A stretch of DNA of 64,000 nucleotides from JACCWP01 sp963785115 (GTDB lineage: Bacteria > Actinomycetota > Actinomycetes > Propionibacteriales > Nocardioidaceae): positions 1-64,000 of the forward strand of contig CAWATY010000007.1 of the NCBI GenBank assembly GCA_963785115.1, in the 5' to 3' direction. Positions 1-8,885 of the stretch are shown here, piece after piece. The notes below the pieces were generated by a model. It searched no databases, was not told the DNA's origin, and was given only the letters and a program-made list of their open reading frames with translations. Made by a program: the position numbers and the translations under genes. The stretch's first letter is position 1. The number at the start of each line of letters is the position of its first letter.

Positions 1-823
1 CAGCTTCTACGAAGCGGTCGACCGCCTCCCGCTGGGTGCCGCCACCACCATGGAGTTCCTCGGTCCGTTCGCCATCGCGCTGTTCGGCTCACGCCGGGCC
101 ACCGATCTGCTGTGGGCATGCCTGGCCGCCGCCGGCGTCGTGCTGCTCAGCCATTCCGGCATGCCCCTCGATGCCGCGGGGCTCGCCTTCGCCACCCTCG
201 CCGGGTGCTGCTGGGGCGGTTACATCCTCGTCGGCAAACACCTCGCCGAACGCGTCCCCGACGGGCGGGGCCTTGCCCTCGCCGTCACCTGGGGAGCCCT
301 GCTCAGCCTGCCGTACGGCATCGCACAAGCGGGCATCCGGCTCCTGGACCCCGGCACGCTCGCCCTGGCCGCCGCCGTCGCCGTACTCTCCAGCGTCCTG
401 CCCTACACCTTCCACCTCGAAGCCCTCCGCCGTGTGCCACCCCGTGTCTTCGGCATCCTGACCAGCCTGGAACCCGCCGTCGGAGCTCTCATCGGCCTCG
501 TCCTCCTCGGCCAGCACCTCGGCGTCGCGCAGTGGGCCGGCGTGACCGCGGTGGCCCTCGCCTCCATCGGCGCCACCCGCGCCCCGAGCCGCGCCCCGAA
601 GCCGGCCACACCCGACAGGCCAAGCGGCACCCCGGACGATCTGACGTCCCGAACGCCTGCCGAGAGCTTCACCACCTGCCCACCCCCGGCATCGCCGCGG
701 CCCGCACGCCCTGGCCGTCCTTCCCCAGGCGGACCCACGCCTCCGGCAGCACGGCGGATGGCCGACCACCCCGTCCCGGCCACACCGGATACCCCGGCCG
801 GAACTGTCCGGACAAGCCGCTGA
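1..823 (+). CDS. EamA/RhtA-like DMT exporter, 5' truncated
   Basis: Membrane exporter of the drug/metabolite (EamA) superfamily, closest in feel to RhtA threonine/homoserine exporters. The frame is open from base 2, reading SFYEAVDRLPLGAATTMEFL, so the gene begins before the window; the ATG at 50 is internal. Hydrophobic helices alternate with short loops (AIALFG, LLWACLAAAGVVLLS, LALAAAVAVLSSVLPY) and the second EamA repeat ends near ASIGATRAP. The last 75 or so residues are Pro/Ala/Thr-rich, low-complexity and probably cytoplasmic; such a tail is longer than usual for the family and could reflect a late frameshift. Two strong hairpins follow the stop. The substrate is not shown by the sequence. 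Confidence 0.8.
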   Translation, partial: SFYEAVDRLPLGAATTMEFLGPFAIALFGSRRATDLLWACLAAAGVVLLSHSGMPLDAAGLAFATLAGCCWGGYILVGKHLAERVPDGRGLALAVTWGALLSLPYGIAQAGIRLLDPGTLALAAAVAVLSSVLPYTFHLEALRRVPPRVFGILTSLEPAVGALIGLVLLGQHLGVAQWAGVTAVALASIGATRAPSRAPKPATPDRPSGTPDDLTSRTPAESFTTCPPPASPRPARPGRPSPGGPTPPAARRMADHPVPATPDTPAGTVRTSR

Positions 824-827
824 CCAG

Positions 828-853
828 CCCGGACAGCTGTATGACTGTCCGGG
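828..853 (+). terminator. hairpin after the exporter gene
   Basis: Inverted repeat CCCGGACAG / CTGTCCGGG (9 bp arms, 8-base loop) starting 5 bases after the exporter stop. It fits a factor-independent terminator of the Streptomyces type, without a clear T-run. Confidence 0.5.
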
Positions 854-906
854 ACGCCGAAAGCCATTGCCGGAACGGACCCGGTCACCCAGGCTCGGTT
901 GCTGTC

Positions 907-944
907 GCGGCGGCCGGCCCCACGGGGGAAGGGCCGGCCGCCGC
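907..944. terminator. strong 14-bp hairpin
   Basis: Perfect 14-bp arms (GCGGCGGCCGGCCC and its complement) around a 10-base loop. This is the strongest structure in the 824-1227 gap, which otherwise shows no gene. It probably insulates the exporter from the permease. Confidence 0.55.
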
Positions 945-1227
945 GTCATCAGCAGCCGTGAGGGGGACGAGCCGAGCCACCCGTAGCTGTGACGCGTCTC
1001 ATGCAGTGATCTCCCGGGCCGTTCAGGAGTGGCGGTCCGGGAGTGAACAGGAGTGGCCCGGGGCCGTTGGTCCCCGACTCGTGGTCCACAGGGGTCGGTC
1101 CACGTCGTGTTCCGGCAGCTCAGCGGCGTTCCCGGCGATGGGCCGGAAATAAACTGTCGCGGCAGACGACAGCGGCCCTTCAACGGCGAGGGGGCATGCG
1201 GCACCACCAGGACGGACGACACTTCCC

Positions 1228-2915
1228 ATGGATATGAGTGCGGCGAATCGCAAGGGGCTCAGCCTCTTCGCCCTCATCATGATCGGCCTCGGCTCGATCT
1301 TCGGCTCCGGCTGGCTCTTCGGAGCGGGCCAGGCCGCCCGGTCGCGGGCCCGCCGCGCATCATCGCCTGGGTGATCGGTGCCGTCTTCATCGGCATGATC
1401 GCCATGTCGTACGCCGAGGTGGGCGCGGCCTACCCGCTGCCCGGCGCGATGGCCCGCTTCGGCTCCATCTCGCACGGCCCGGTGCTCGGCTTCATGACCG
1501 GCTGGGCCTGTTGGATCGCGATCGCGGCGCTCATCCCGATCGAGTCGATCGCCTCCACCCAGTACATGGCGTCCTGGAACTTCGGCTGGGCCAAGGGCCT
1601 GGTCGAGACGGCGGTCTGACGACCTCCGGCATGGTGATGGCGTTCGTCCTGACCGTCGTCCTGTGGCTGGCCTGCTACTGGTCGGTGGCGCTGCTCGCCA
1701 AGGCGAACAACCTGCTCACCCTGGTCAAGTTCGCCATCCCGGTGCTCGCCGTGGTCGCGCTGATCGCCTCCGGCTTCCACACCGCGCAACTTCACCGACC
1801 ACGGGCGGCTTCGCCCCAACGGCTGGCCGCGGTGATGACCGCCGTCACCACCTCCGGTGTGGTCTTCGCCTTCAACGGCTTCCAGGCCGTGGTCAACCTC
1901 GGCGGCGCCGCCAAGAACCCGGGCCGGGCCATCCCGCTCGCCCTGGTCGGTGCGCTCTCGCTCGGCCTGGTCATCTACATGGCCCTGCAGATCGCCTTCA
2001 TCGGCGCGGTCCCGCCCGCGCAGCTCGCCGAGGCCGGCGGGTGGCACGGCATCAACTTCGCCTCGCCGTTCGCCGACCTGGCGAGGATCCTGACGCTGCA
2101 CTGGGTCGTCATGACGCTGCAGTTCGGCGCGTTCATCTCGCCGTCCGGCGCCAACATCGGCAACGTCGCCTCGGCCTCCTTCATGGCGCGAACCTCGCCG
2201 ACACCGGGTTCTTCCCGAAGAAGATCGCGAGGTGCACCCGAAGTACGGCACCGCCCGTCCCGCGATGTGGCTCAACCTCGGCTTCTCGTCGTGCTGCTGC
2301 TCACCGTCGGCCGCAGCTGGCAGGCGCTGGCCGGTGTGGTGTCCGCGGCCATGGTCATCTCGTATCTGATCGGCCCGATCGCGGTCGGCGTCTTCGGCGA
2401 GACCAAGCCGGAGCTGCCCCGTCCGTTCCGGCTGCCGGCCGCCGGGGTGCTGTGCCCGGTCACCTTCGCCTTCGCCGCCTGCGCGCTGTACTGGTCGAAG
2501 TGGCCGGAGACCGGAAAGGTCGTCGTGCTGACGCTGGTCGCCGCACCTGTCGCGGCGGTGGTGCTGTAGCGCCGGGGCGAGCTGAAAGGGGCGCAAGCCT
2601 CCGGCAAGGGCGGTGGGGGGCGATGGGCGGGCCTGCTGCGGCACTTCGCCCCGGCCTGGTGGATGATCGCCTTCCTGGTGTGGACGGCCGCGGTGTCCGC
2701 GCTGGGCGGCCAGGAGTTCGGCGGCCGCGGACATCCTCCCGGGCGCGCTCGGCACCGTCCTGGTCGCGGTCACCGCCCCGGCTCTTCTACTTCTGGGCGG
2801 TGCGCTCCGGGGTCAGGGCACACCAACGAGGCCTGACCGGCGATCCGTCCCCCGCCGAGGCCGCCCCGACCACCCTGTCACCCCCGACGACGCGCGCCCG
2901 ATGGCCTCCGTCTGA
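1228..2915 (+). pseudogene. APC-family amino-acid permease, multiply frameshifted
   Basis: Remains of an amino acid-polyamine-organocation permease, most like YveA-type aspartate/proton symporters. The ATG at 1228 gives MDMSAANRKGLSLFALIMIG and the family's GSIFGSGWLFGA motif. Coding sense then moves between frames: near 1341-1352 (to IIAWVIGAVFIGM), near 1605, locally at 1793-1830, at about 2190-2275, and near 2725-2780. An in-frame TAG lies at 2567-2569 (after AAVVL), and readable protein continues (WAGLLRHFAPAWWMIAFLVW, then FYFWAVRSGVRA), ending at RPMASV with a TGA at 2913-2915. At least six lesions in 1.7 kb make it non-functional as written. Because the amino-acid sense survives between lesions, poor base calling or very recent decay are both possible. 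Confidence 0.8.
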
Positions 2916-2950
2916 GGGCACCCTGAGGGCACCCCGCCCTGAGGGCACCC
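2913..2950. repeat. TGAGGGCACC direct repeats
   Basis: Three copies of TGAGGGCACCC, at 2913, 2924 and 2940, directly after the permease remnant. The first TGA is the likely original permease stop. The first two copies are exactly adjacent. Confidence 0.6.
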
Positions 2951-2981
2951 CGCCGGGTCCGGGTGACGCCCGGGCCCGGCG
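2951..2981. terminator. terminator hairpin after the permease
   Basis: Arms CGCCGGGTCCGGG and CCCGGGCCCGGCG around a 5-base loop, with one G-T pair. It lies 35 bases after the inferred permease end. The remainder of 2982-3290 shows no convincing gene. Confidence 0.55.
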
Positions 2982-3297
2982 CATCCCCTTCATCCCGACG
3001 AGTCAGGACTGCAAGGACGGCCCGGCTCCGAATGACATCGCCGGCCATTACGTCCTCACAGAGCGCTCGTTTGGTCGGTTTTGACCGGGCTGTCAGGATT
3101 GCTCCGGACCGGGTGTTCCCTCCGCACCTGGTGCCAGGAATCAGCACGGCTGCCCACGAACGGCACTGCCGTGTCCCGGCGATCAGCAGCCTCCCCCCTG
3201 GGACTGGACATCACCGTGATGACCGTCGACTAGTCATGGCTGGGGCCCCGGCTCGGCGGGTTGCGCGGGGCCTTTGGCGAGCACCACCACGTGCTGG

Positions 3298-3399
3298 TTC
3301 GTCGACTTCGACGGCTGCACCGCCCTGCTGGAGGAGTGGGGCCACGTCCTCACCGAAGCGGCCCGGCGGGGCTGGAGCGCCGTGGGGTTGAGCCATTAG
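3298..3399 (+). pseudogene. possible coding remnant of unknown family
   Basis: A short frame reads FVDFDGCTALLEEW, then GHVLTEAARRGWSAVGLSH and TAG. Its amino-acid composition looks like real protein rather than GC-biased noise, but no start codon or upstream coding sense is visible in this frame. It may be the 3' end of a deleted gene. I do not recognise the family. Confidence 0.25.
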
Positions 3400-3650
3400 G
3401 CGGGCGGCGGGCCACCGTCAACTGCACGGCGGATGCCCTGGTATGACCCGATGAGTCCCTCGACGGGCGCCCTGTCGTGACCCAATGAGCCCCGGCGGGA
3501 ACCCTGCCGTGACCCGATGAGCCCCTCGGCGGTCAGGGCCGCGACGGCCTGACGGACCGTGCCACGCGACACGCCGCAGCGGGCCGCGAGTTCGGTCTCC
3601 GCCGGGGGGGCAGTCCACTCACGGTGCATCCGTCGCCGCCGATCACCCAC
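3396..3650 (-). pseudogene. GntR-family winged-helix fragment with expanded wing
   Basis: The frame encodes a GntR DNA-binding helix-turn-helix: ETELAARCGVSRGTVRQAVA, then ALTAEGLIGSRQG. The family's N-terminal half-helix (basic residues and a LPSE-type motif) is missing, and there is no effector domain; an 84-residue protein is far shorter than the usual 230-250. The C-terminal part is a repeat: GLIGSRQG, then GSLGHDR, then GLIGSYQG, produced by a tandem DNA repeat at 3436-3540. A candidate GntR operator lies at 3849-3863. It reads as a remnant of a local regulator of the lipoprotein gene that starts at 3952. Confidence 0.5.
3436..3540. repeat. 32-34 bp degenerate tandem repeat, three copies
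   Basis: Units begin CCCTG at 3436, 3470 and 3502 and share the core TGACCCRATGAGYCCC. Spacings are 34 and 32 bases. The repeat sits inside the GntR fragment, where each unit encodes a version of the wing strand (EGLIGSRQG). Confidence 0.7.
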
Positions 3651-3827
3651 CTCAGCTCTTGGCGATCTCCTCGCGTCCTGCCGTCAGGTTTCCTCTGTCG
3701 CGCGGAGTTGTGCGCAGATTGTGCAGCGCGGACGGCCTGGCCGAAGTGCCGTGCCGACCCCTGCGAGCTGCGATTGCGAGGGAATCGAAGTCATTAGTTT
3801 CCCCAATGTTTACCTGGCAGACACCAT

Positions 3828-3851
3828 AGTTGGGCCTACTGAGGCCCAACT
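3828..3851. promoter_or_regulatory. 10-bp inverted repeat before the lipoprotein gene
   Basis: Perfect arms AGTTGGGCCT and AGGCCCAACT with the 4-base centre ACTG. It overlaps by three bases the GntR-like palindrome on its right. It could be an operator or a terminator for the minus-strand GntR fragment. Confidence 0.45.
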
Positions 3852-3863
3852 TGTCAGACAAGT
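3849..3863. promoter_or_regulatory. candidate GntR/FadR-type operator
   Basis: ACTTGTC-A-GACAAGT is a perfect palindrome. Its core TTGTCAGACAA matches the FadR-subfamily consensus TNGTNNNACNA. It lies about 90 bases before the lipoprotein start and about 200 bases from the GntR fragment, which fits local control. Binding is inferred from pattern only. Confidence 0.5.
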
Positions 3864-3951
3864 CGTCGGACAAGCGCTCACCCCCCACGTACGTCCCTTG
3901 TGTAGCCCCGCATGATCCCCTCAATGCTCTGTGCGTACCCCTGGAGAGACC

Positions 3952-5088
3952 GTGACCGTGTTCCTGCCGAGGACAGCCGTCCTCACCGGCGTCCTCACCG
4001 TCGCCGCCGTCGCCCTCAGCGCCTGTGGCGCGGACCCCGACGCGTCGACAGCCGAGGGCGGAAAGGGCGCGGCCACCGCGACCACGGCCGAGGCCGCCGG
4101 CGGTATCGATGCCCTGGCCAAGGCGGCCAAGAAGGAGGGCACGCTGCATGCGATCGCGCTGCCCCGCGACTGGGCCAACTACGGCGCCCTGATGGACGGC
4201 TTCAAGAAGAAGTACGGCATCAAGGTCGAGGTCGAGAACCCGAAGGGAGCCAGCCAGGACGAGATCAGCGCGGTCACCTCGCGCAAGGGCCAGGACAACG
4301 CGCCCGACGTCCTCGACCTCGGCAGCTCCTTCGCGCAGAGCGCCGCCCAGCAGGGGCTGCTCGCGACGTACATGGTCGCCGACTTCGCCGACATCCCCGA
4401 CGTCCAGCGGGACTCGATCGGCCGCTGGGCAAACGACTACGGCGGCTATATCTCCTTCGGCTGCGATGCCAACCGTGTGCAGACCTGCCCGACCAGCTTC
4501 AAGGATCTGCTCCAGCCGCAGTACAAGGGGAAGGTCTCGCTCAACGGCAACCCCACCACGTCGGGTTCGGCCTTCGGCGCCGTGTACGCGGCCGCCCTCG
4601 CCCGAGGCGGCTCCTTCGACGACATCCAGCCCGGCATGGACTTCTTCACCAAGCTGAAGAAAAACGGCAACTACACCCCCGTCAAGTCCACCGCGGCCAC
4701 CATCGAGAAGGGCCGGACGCCGATCAGCATCGACTGGGACTACCTCAACGCCGGGTACACCGACCAGTTCAAGTCCAAGGGCGTCGACTGGACGGTCACG
4801 GTCCCCTCGGACGGCAAGTTCTCCCAGTACTACTCGCAGGCCATCAACAAGGATGCGCCGCACCCCGCGGCCGCGCGCCTGTGGCAGGAGTACCTCTACA
4901 GCACCGAGGGCCAGAACCTCAGACTCAAGGGATACGCCCGCCCGGCTCTGATGGACGCCATGAAGAAGGCCGGCACACTCGACAAGTCCGCGGCGGCGAA
5001 GCTGCCGAAGGTCTCCGGCACGCCGACCTTCCCGACCGAGACCCAGCAGAGCAATGCCAAGGGCGTCATCGCCCAGGCCTGGGGCTGA
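3952..5088 (+). CDS. extracellular solute-binding lipoprotein 1
   Basis: Substrate-binding lipoprotein of an ABC importer, in the iron/polyamine/phosphonate-like binding-protein superfamily (SBP_bac type). The signal peptide FLPRTAVLTGVLTVAAVALS ends in the lipobox LSAC, giving a lipid-anchored Cys. The mature protein opens with a Thr/Ala-rich linker, then ALAKAAKKEGTLHAIALPRD. Starts at GTG 3952 or GTG 3958 both follow GGAGAG at 3943-3948; 3931 is less likely. No permease or ATPase gene is adjacent, so it is an orphan here. It is a clear paralogue of the protein at 13738-14880, sharing DVLDLG.SFAQSAA, INKDAPHPAAARLWQEYL and EGQNLRL. The ligand is unknown; the nearby GntR-type site suggests substrate-responsive control. 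Confidence 0.85.
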   Translation: MTVFLPRTAVLTGVLTVAAVALSACGADPDASTAEGGKGAATATTAEAAGGIDALAKAAKKEGTLHAIALPRDWANYGALMDGFKKKYGIKVEVENPKGASQDEISAVTSRKGQDNAPDVLDLGSSFAQSAAQQGLLATYMVADFADIPDVQRDSIGRWANDYGGYISFGCDANRVQTCPTSFKDLLQPQYKGKVSLNGNPTTSGSAFGAVYAAALARGGSFDDIQPGMDFFTKLKKNGNYTPVKSTAATIEKGRTPISIDWDYLNAGYTDQFKSKGVDWTVTVPSDGKFSQYYSQAINKDAPHPAAARLWQEYLYSTEGQNLRLKGYARPALMDAMKKAGTLDKSAAAKLPKVSGTPTFPTETQQSNAKGVIAQAWG

Positions 5089-5143
5089 GGGGCGCGCGTC
5101 TCCGCTACCGGCTGACCGCGACTCACACCCGTGCCGCCGACGT

Positions 5144-5173
5144 GGTGCCCGCCGCTTCCTCAGCGGCGGCACC
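5144..5173. terminator. hairpin between convergent genes
   Basis: GGTGCCCGCCGC / GCGGCGGCACC with a 7-base loop and one bulged C. It sits between the lipoprotein stop and the convergent HAD gene and could serve both. Confidence 0.5.
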
Positions 5174-5209
5174 GCGCGGCCGGCCGGCTCGCGTCCCTCG
5201 GGGGGCGCC

Positions 5210-5851
5210 TCACGACCGAGCCGCAGGATCGCGGCGGCCGGACACGAAGGCAAGGACGTCGCGGACCGCTTCGCGCAGGCTGCCGAAGTGGCGGTGCACG
5301 CCGTCCACCGCCACAGGGGCGTTGACACCCCACACCGTCATCCCGGCACGCAGCCCGGACTCCACCCCGGAAGGGGCGTCCTCGATGACCAGACACTCCT
5401 CCGGCCTGGCTCCAAGTTGCGCGGCCGCGTGCAGATACGGCACCGGCGACGGCTTGCCTTCCTCCACTGCGGCCGCATCCACGAGAACCTCCGGGAGCGG
5501 CAAGCCCGTCCGTGTGAAGCGTCCACGAACCCGGTGCTCATAGTTCGAAGTCACCAGCGCCCAGGACCCGGGCCGCAGAGCACTCAGCAGCTCCGAGGCG
5601 CCGCCGAAGGCCGTATAGGCGCCGGAGCGGACGTCCTCGTCCTCCAGCTCGTGCAGTGCGGCAAGGCACTCCCCGGGGTCCTGGTCCGGAGCAACCTGCG
5701 CGAAGGTCTCCATCGGCCTCGTCCGCAGCGCCACACGGTAGACCTCATCGGGGTCCAGTCCGTATCGCTCTGCCCACGTTCGCCACACGAGGCGCTGATT
5801 GTCCACGGCATCGATCAACGTGCCATCGACATCAAACAGGACATACCTCAT
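5210..5851 (-). CDS. HAD-superfamily phosphatase (beta-phosphoglucomutase/GPH-like)
   Basis: Cytosolic haloacid-dehalogenase-type phosphohydrolase, 213 residues from the ATG at 5849-5851. Motif I is FDVDGTL with the nucleophilic first Asp; motif II is the VTSNYE segment; motif III Lys is in EEGKPSP; motif IV is LVIEDAPSGVESGLRAGM. The helical cap between motifs I and II marks subfamily I. The frame stays open upstream of this ATG, but that stretch lacks family similarity, so the ATG immediately before RYVLFDVDG was chosen. Substrate is not predictable; small sugar phosphates are typical. It converges on lipoprotein 1 and diverges from the methyltransferase. Confidence 0.85.
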   Translation of the reverse strand: MRYVLFDVDGTLIDAVDNQRLVWRTWAERYGLDPDEVYRVALRTRPMETFAQVAPDQDPGECLAALHELEDEDVRSGAYTAFGGASELLSALRPGSWALVTSNYEHRVRGRFTRTGLPLPEVLVDAAAVEEGKPSPVPYLHAAAQLGARPEECLVIEDAPSGVESGLRAGMTVWGVNAPVAVDGVHRHFGSLREAVRDVLAFVSGRRDPAARS

Positions 5852-6033
5852 CGCACCAGGCTGACCGGGTTCACTGTGCACGCTTCGATCATGCCATCGG
5901 AGCAGGCAGTTTGCGGGGCGAGTCGCAGGTTCACTCCCGTTGGTCGCAGCGCCGCCCCAGAGGCCGGCGACGGGGCTCTCGGAAGTCGGTAGTGCCTTAC
6001 GGCAGGGGTGTGCGGGAGCGGGATAATCCCCCC

Positions 6034-6849
6034 ATGACGTGCTCCGCACCTGACTCCCGCGACGACGGCGGCTACCTCCTCGACAATGCGCAGCCCGAGG
6101 CGGGCACCCGATTCGACGCGCTCAGCGAGCTCTTCGACCCCACCACCTTCCGGCACATCGAGGGCCTGGGGATCGCGTCGGGGTGGCAGTGCTGGGAGAT
6201 CGGGGCGGGCGGCCCCTCGGTGGTGACATGGCTGGCCGACCGGGTCGGGCAGACCGGTCGGGTAGTGGCGACCGACATCGACACTTCCTGGGCCTCCCAG
6301 GCGGCGGGAGGGGTCATCGAGGTGCTGCGCCACGACGTGGGCCGGGACGAGCCGCCGGGGAGCGGCTTCGACTTCGTCCACGCCCGCCTGGTGTTGGTGC
6401 ATGTGGCCGACAGGGAACGGGCCCTGCGCGCGATGGTCGGCGCACTACGGCCGGGCGGATGGCTGCTGTTGGAAGACGCCGATCCGGCATCGCAGCCGCT
6501 GATCTGCCTGGACGAGTACGGGCCCGAGCAGGCCTTGGCCAACAGGTTGCGGACCGGATTCCGCTCGCTGCTGGCGGCTCGGGGCGCCGATCTGGCCTAC
6601 GGACGCAAGCTCCCCCGGCTGCTGCGGGAGGCGGGGCTGACCGATGTCACCGCGGATGCCTACTTCCCGCTCACGTCCGCGGCTTGCAACGTGCTGGAGG
6701 CGGCGACGACCCGACAGGTACGCGACAGGCTGGTCGCGGCAGGCCTCGCGACGGACGAGGAGATCGACCGGCATCTCGCGAACGTCACTTCGGGCCGCCT
6801 CGACCTCGCCACCTCCCCGATGATCTCCGCATGGGGCCGCCGCCCATGA
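6034..6849 (+). CDS. class I SAM-dependent methyltransferase
   Basis: A 271-residue Rossmann-fold methyltransferase. Motif I is WEIGAGGPSVVTWLADRVG, the acidic end of strand 2 is VVATDID, and FDFVHARLVLVHV followed by LRPGGWLLLEDAD gives motifs IV and V. The C-terminal part (residues about 180-260) is helical and probably binds the acceptor. The ATG at 6034 has only a weak GGGAG-type ribosome site. The methyl acceptor cannot be told from sequence. The gene is monocistronic by spacing, divergent from the HAD phosphatase. Confidence 0.85.
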   Translation: MTCSAPDSRDDGGYLLDNAQPEAGTRFDALSELFDPTTFRHIEGLGIASGWQCWEIGAGGPSVVTWLADRVGQTGRVVATDIDTSWASQAAGGVIEVLRHDVGRDEPPGSGFDFVHARLVLVHVADRERALRAMVGALRPGGWLLLEDADPASQPLICLDEYGPEQALANRLRTGFRSLLAARGADLAYGRKLPRLLREAGLTDVTADAYFPLTSAACNVLEAATTRQVRDRLVAAGLATDEEIDRHLANVTSGRLDLATSPMISAWGRRP

Positions 6850-7615
6850 GGGCCCGCCGGCCCGGCCCATCGTCCGCGTAGCGGCACAGGAGTTCCGGCG
6901 AGGGTGGGGGAGGCCCGGCGAAGCCCCGGGCCGGGGGCGGCGAAGCTCCAGGCCGGGGGCGGTCGGGCGTCTGTCTTTGGGCAGAGAGGCCGTGGCCCCC
7001 GAGGGCGAGGTGGCCGCGGCGGTTCTGCCTTCGGGGAGGCGGCGCATCCCGACCTGAGAGCGATGAATTGGGGGTGTACCGCGGCCACGATGGTCGGGAA
7101 CGTGGACCTCTTCCAGGAGTCGCCATGCCGCACCATGCCACCCCTCCCCCCCTGCCACCCGCCTCCTCCAGCGTCCCCACCCTCGCGACGGAGCCGACGA
7201 CGCCGACGGGCGGGTCAGGCACTGGTCCGACGCCCTGCCGGCTCTGTCATGTGACGCTCACACGTCGGTCGAAGCGCCGCCACGCCGCCATCAGGGGGCA
7301 CGAACAGTGGCCTCCTACCGTGCCTCTTGGATGAGCCCGAAGGCCCGGCGCCAGGGCTGAGGTAGCCCATGCGCCATGGCGTCGGCCTCGGTAGCCGTAC
7401 CCCCTGATCGCAGTCCCCTGACGGGGCGCTCCGTCAGCAGCCAGAGCCGACGACGGGAACCAGACGCTCGTCGACGACAAGGAACTCACACGGACGACCA
7501 GAACACCCCGGCGACGGTGTTCGGAGGTGTTTCTGCGACAGCTCGCACCACCCGGTGCGGTAGCCACAGCACTGCGGGTGGCTCAACACCTGTAGGAAGC
7601 AAGGGAGTTATCACC
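6850..7615. other. 766-bp gap without a convincing gene
   Basis: No frame shows family-like protein. Around 6915-6960 two copies of a CGGCGAAGC..GGCCGGGGGCGG unit lie about 26 bases apart. Long open frames here are products of high GC. The promoter of the secreted-protein gene must lie near 7500-7600, but I see no clear -10 box. Confidence 0.5.
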
Positions 7616-8678
7616 ATGACGAATCCATTGTCCGGCCCGCGCAGGACATCCGTCCGAGGAGTCAGAAGTGCCACGGCTGTGGCTGCCGCCCTGCTGGTGG
7701 CGGCGCCCTTGGCGGGCACTGCGTCACCGGCCGCGGCCGCTGACGGCCAGAACGCACCGATCATCGACAAGCCAAAGGTGTACGAGTCCGACGCGGACAT
7801 CGACAAGGCGATGGAGGGGTGGGCGAAGGTCGAGCCCTCGGAAAGCGTGATGGGCTATCCGAAGGGCGTCGACCGGGACAATCCCGTCAGCCTGCCGGAC
7901 GTGATGCCCTAGTACGACCCCACGAAGGCACTCGCGGATGCCAAGGCGGCGGCGAAGAAGTTCGCGGAGGAAAAGTACACCCCCAAGTGGGTTGGGGAGT
8001 CCGCCAAGAATCTGGCGGACTCGGCCATCACCGACCCCGAGACCAGCCAGAACACCAACGACGACAACATCGCGACGGCCATGAGCGAAAAGAACCCGGC
8101 CTCGTCGTACTGCGAGGGCCGTCACCCCGACGGGTCGCAGAACAGCGCCGGAACAAATCCGTGCGTCTTCGTCGGCGTTCTCGACGACCGGCCCGGCTCC
8201 AAGTACCCGAAGCTGGGAACCGGTGGCGGCATAGCGGGCGGGGGCAAGAAGATCTACTCGGTCTCGGGGCAGGTCACCGACGAGAAGAGCGCGACCACGG
8301 TCTGGTCGGTGGGCGGCAAGTTCACGCCCAAGGTCACCAGCACTCCCGCCAATGGGGGTGCGGGGGGGAGAGATCGGCGGCGAGATCGGCTTCACCTACA
8401 GCTACTCCTCCACCTCCCTCAACCGGGTGACGGGCACGCAGGAGGACAAGTACGAAACGGAGTTCCCGGCGGACAAGAAGGGGAGCCTGCAAGGCCGGCG
8501 CGACGGCGCCTACTACGTCGGCTACCTCTTCGTTCAGTATCAGGCGGTACCCGGGGCACCCGGCACCGGTCCGGAGAAGGAGCACATCAAGGCCGTCCCC
8601 GCCCGGGTCTACGTCCAGTCCCCCAAGTCGAGCACGCCGGTCACCTACTTCAAGTACCAGGAGCCCGCACCGCAGTAG
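7616..8678 (+). pseudogene. secreted protein, possibly aerolysin/ETX-MTX2-like, with nonsense and frameshift lesions
   Basis: The ATG at 7616 follows AAGGGAG (8-base spacing) and opens a Sec signal peptide (TAVAAALLVAAPLAGTASPA, then AAA). Reading stops at TAG 7910-7912 after SLPDVMP but sense continues in frame (YDPTKALADAKAAAKKFAEE) to the G-run near 8356-8370, where one extra G shifts the frame; it then reads GGEIGGEIGFTYSYSS and ends KYQEPAPQ. Repaired length is about 352 residues. Alternating Ser/Thr/Tyr and hydrophobic residues around TVWSVGGKFTPKVTS and the Gly-rich turn resemble the membrane-inserting hairpin of aerolysin-fold toxins. That assignment is inference from pattern; the alternative is an uncharacterised Streptomyces secreted protein. 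Confidence 0.55.
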
Positions 8679-8735
8679 CCCCGGCCCGGGCGCGCCCCTC
8701 CCCCGGCGCTCGGCCACCTCCGCCCCGGCGGCTGA

Positions 8736-8800
8736 GCGGCCGTGGAGAGGGCGAGGGGCCTGCACCCCCGTAGCGGGCCCCTCGCCCTTTCCACGGCCGC
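8736..8800. terminator. strong bidirectional terminator
   Basis: Long arms (8736-8760 and 8775-8800) beginning GCGGCCGTGGAGAGGG and ending CCCTTTCCACGGCCGC, around a 14-base loop. One of the longest hairpins in the window, between the convergent secreted-protein and DUF2867 genes. Confidence 0.75.
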
Positions 8801-8885
8801 TCCCCCTATCGCGGGCGTTGCCCGAGCTGAAGGGCGGCCGGCTCGCGCTCGCCGAGGCGACGGTTGCGCGCTCCGCCGGCCCCGG

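Noticed and set aside
6904..7254. open frame in the 6.9-7.3 kb gap
   Set aside because: Composition is that of GC-biased noise, with no ribosome site or family motif.
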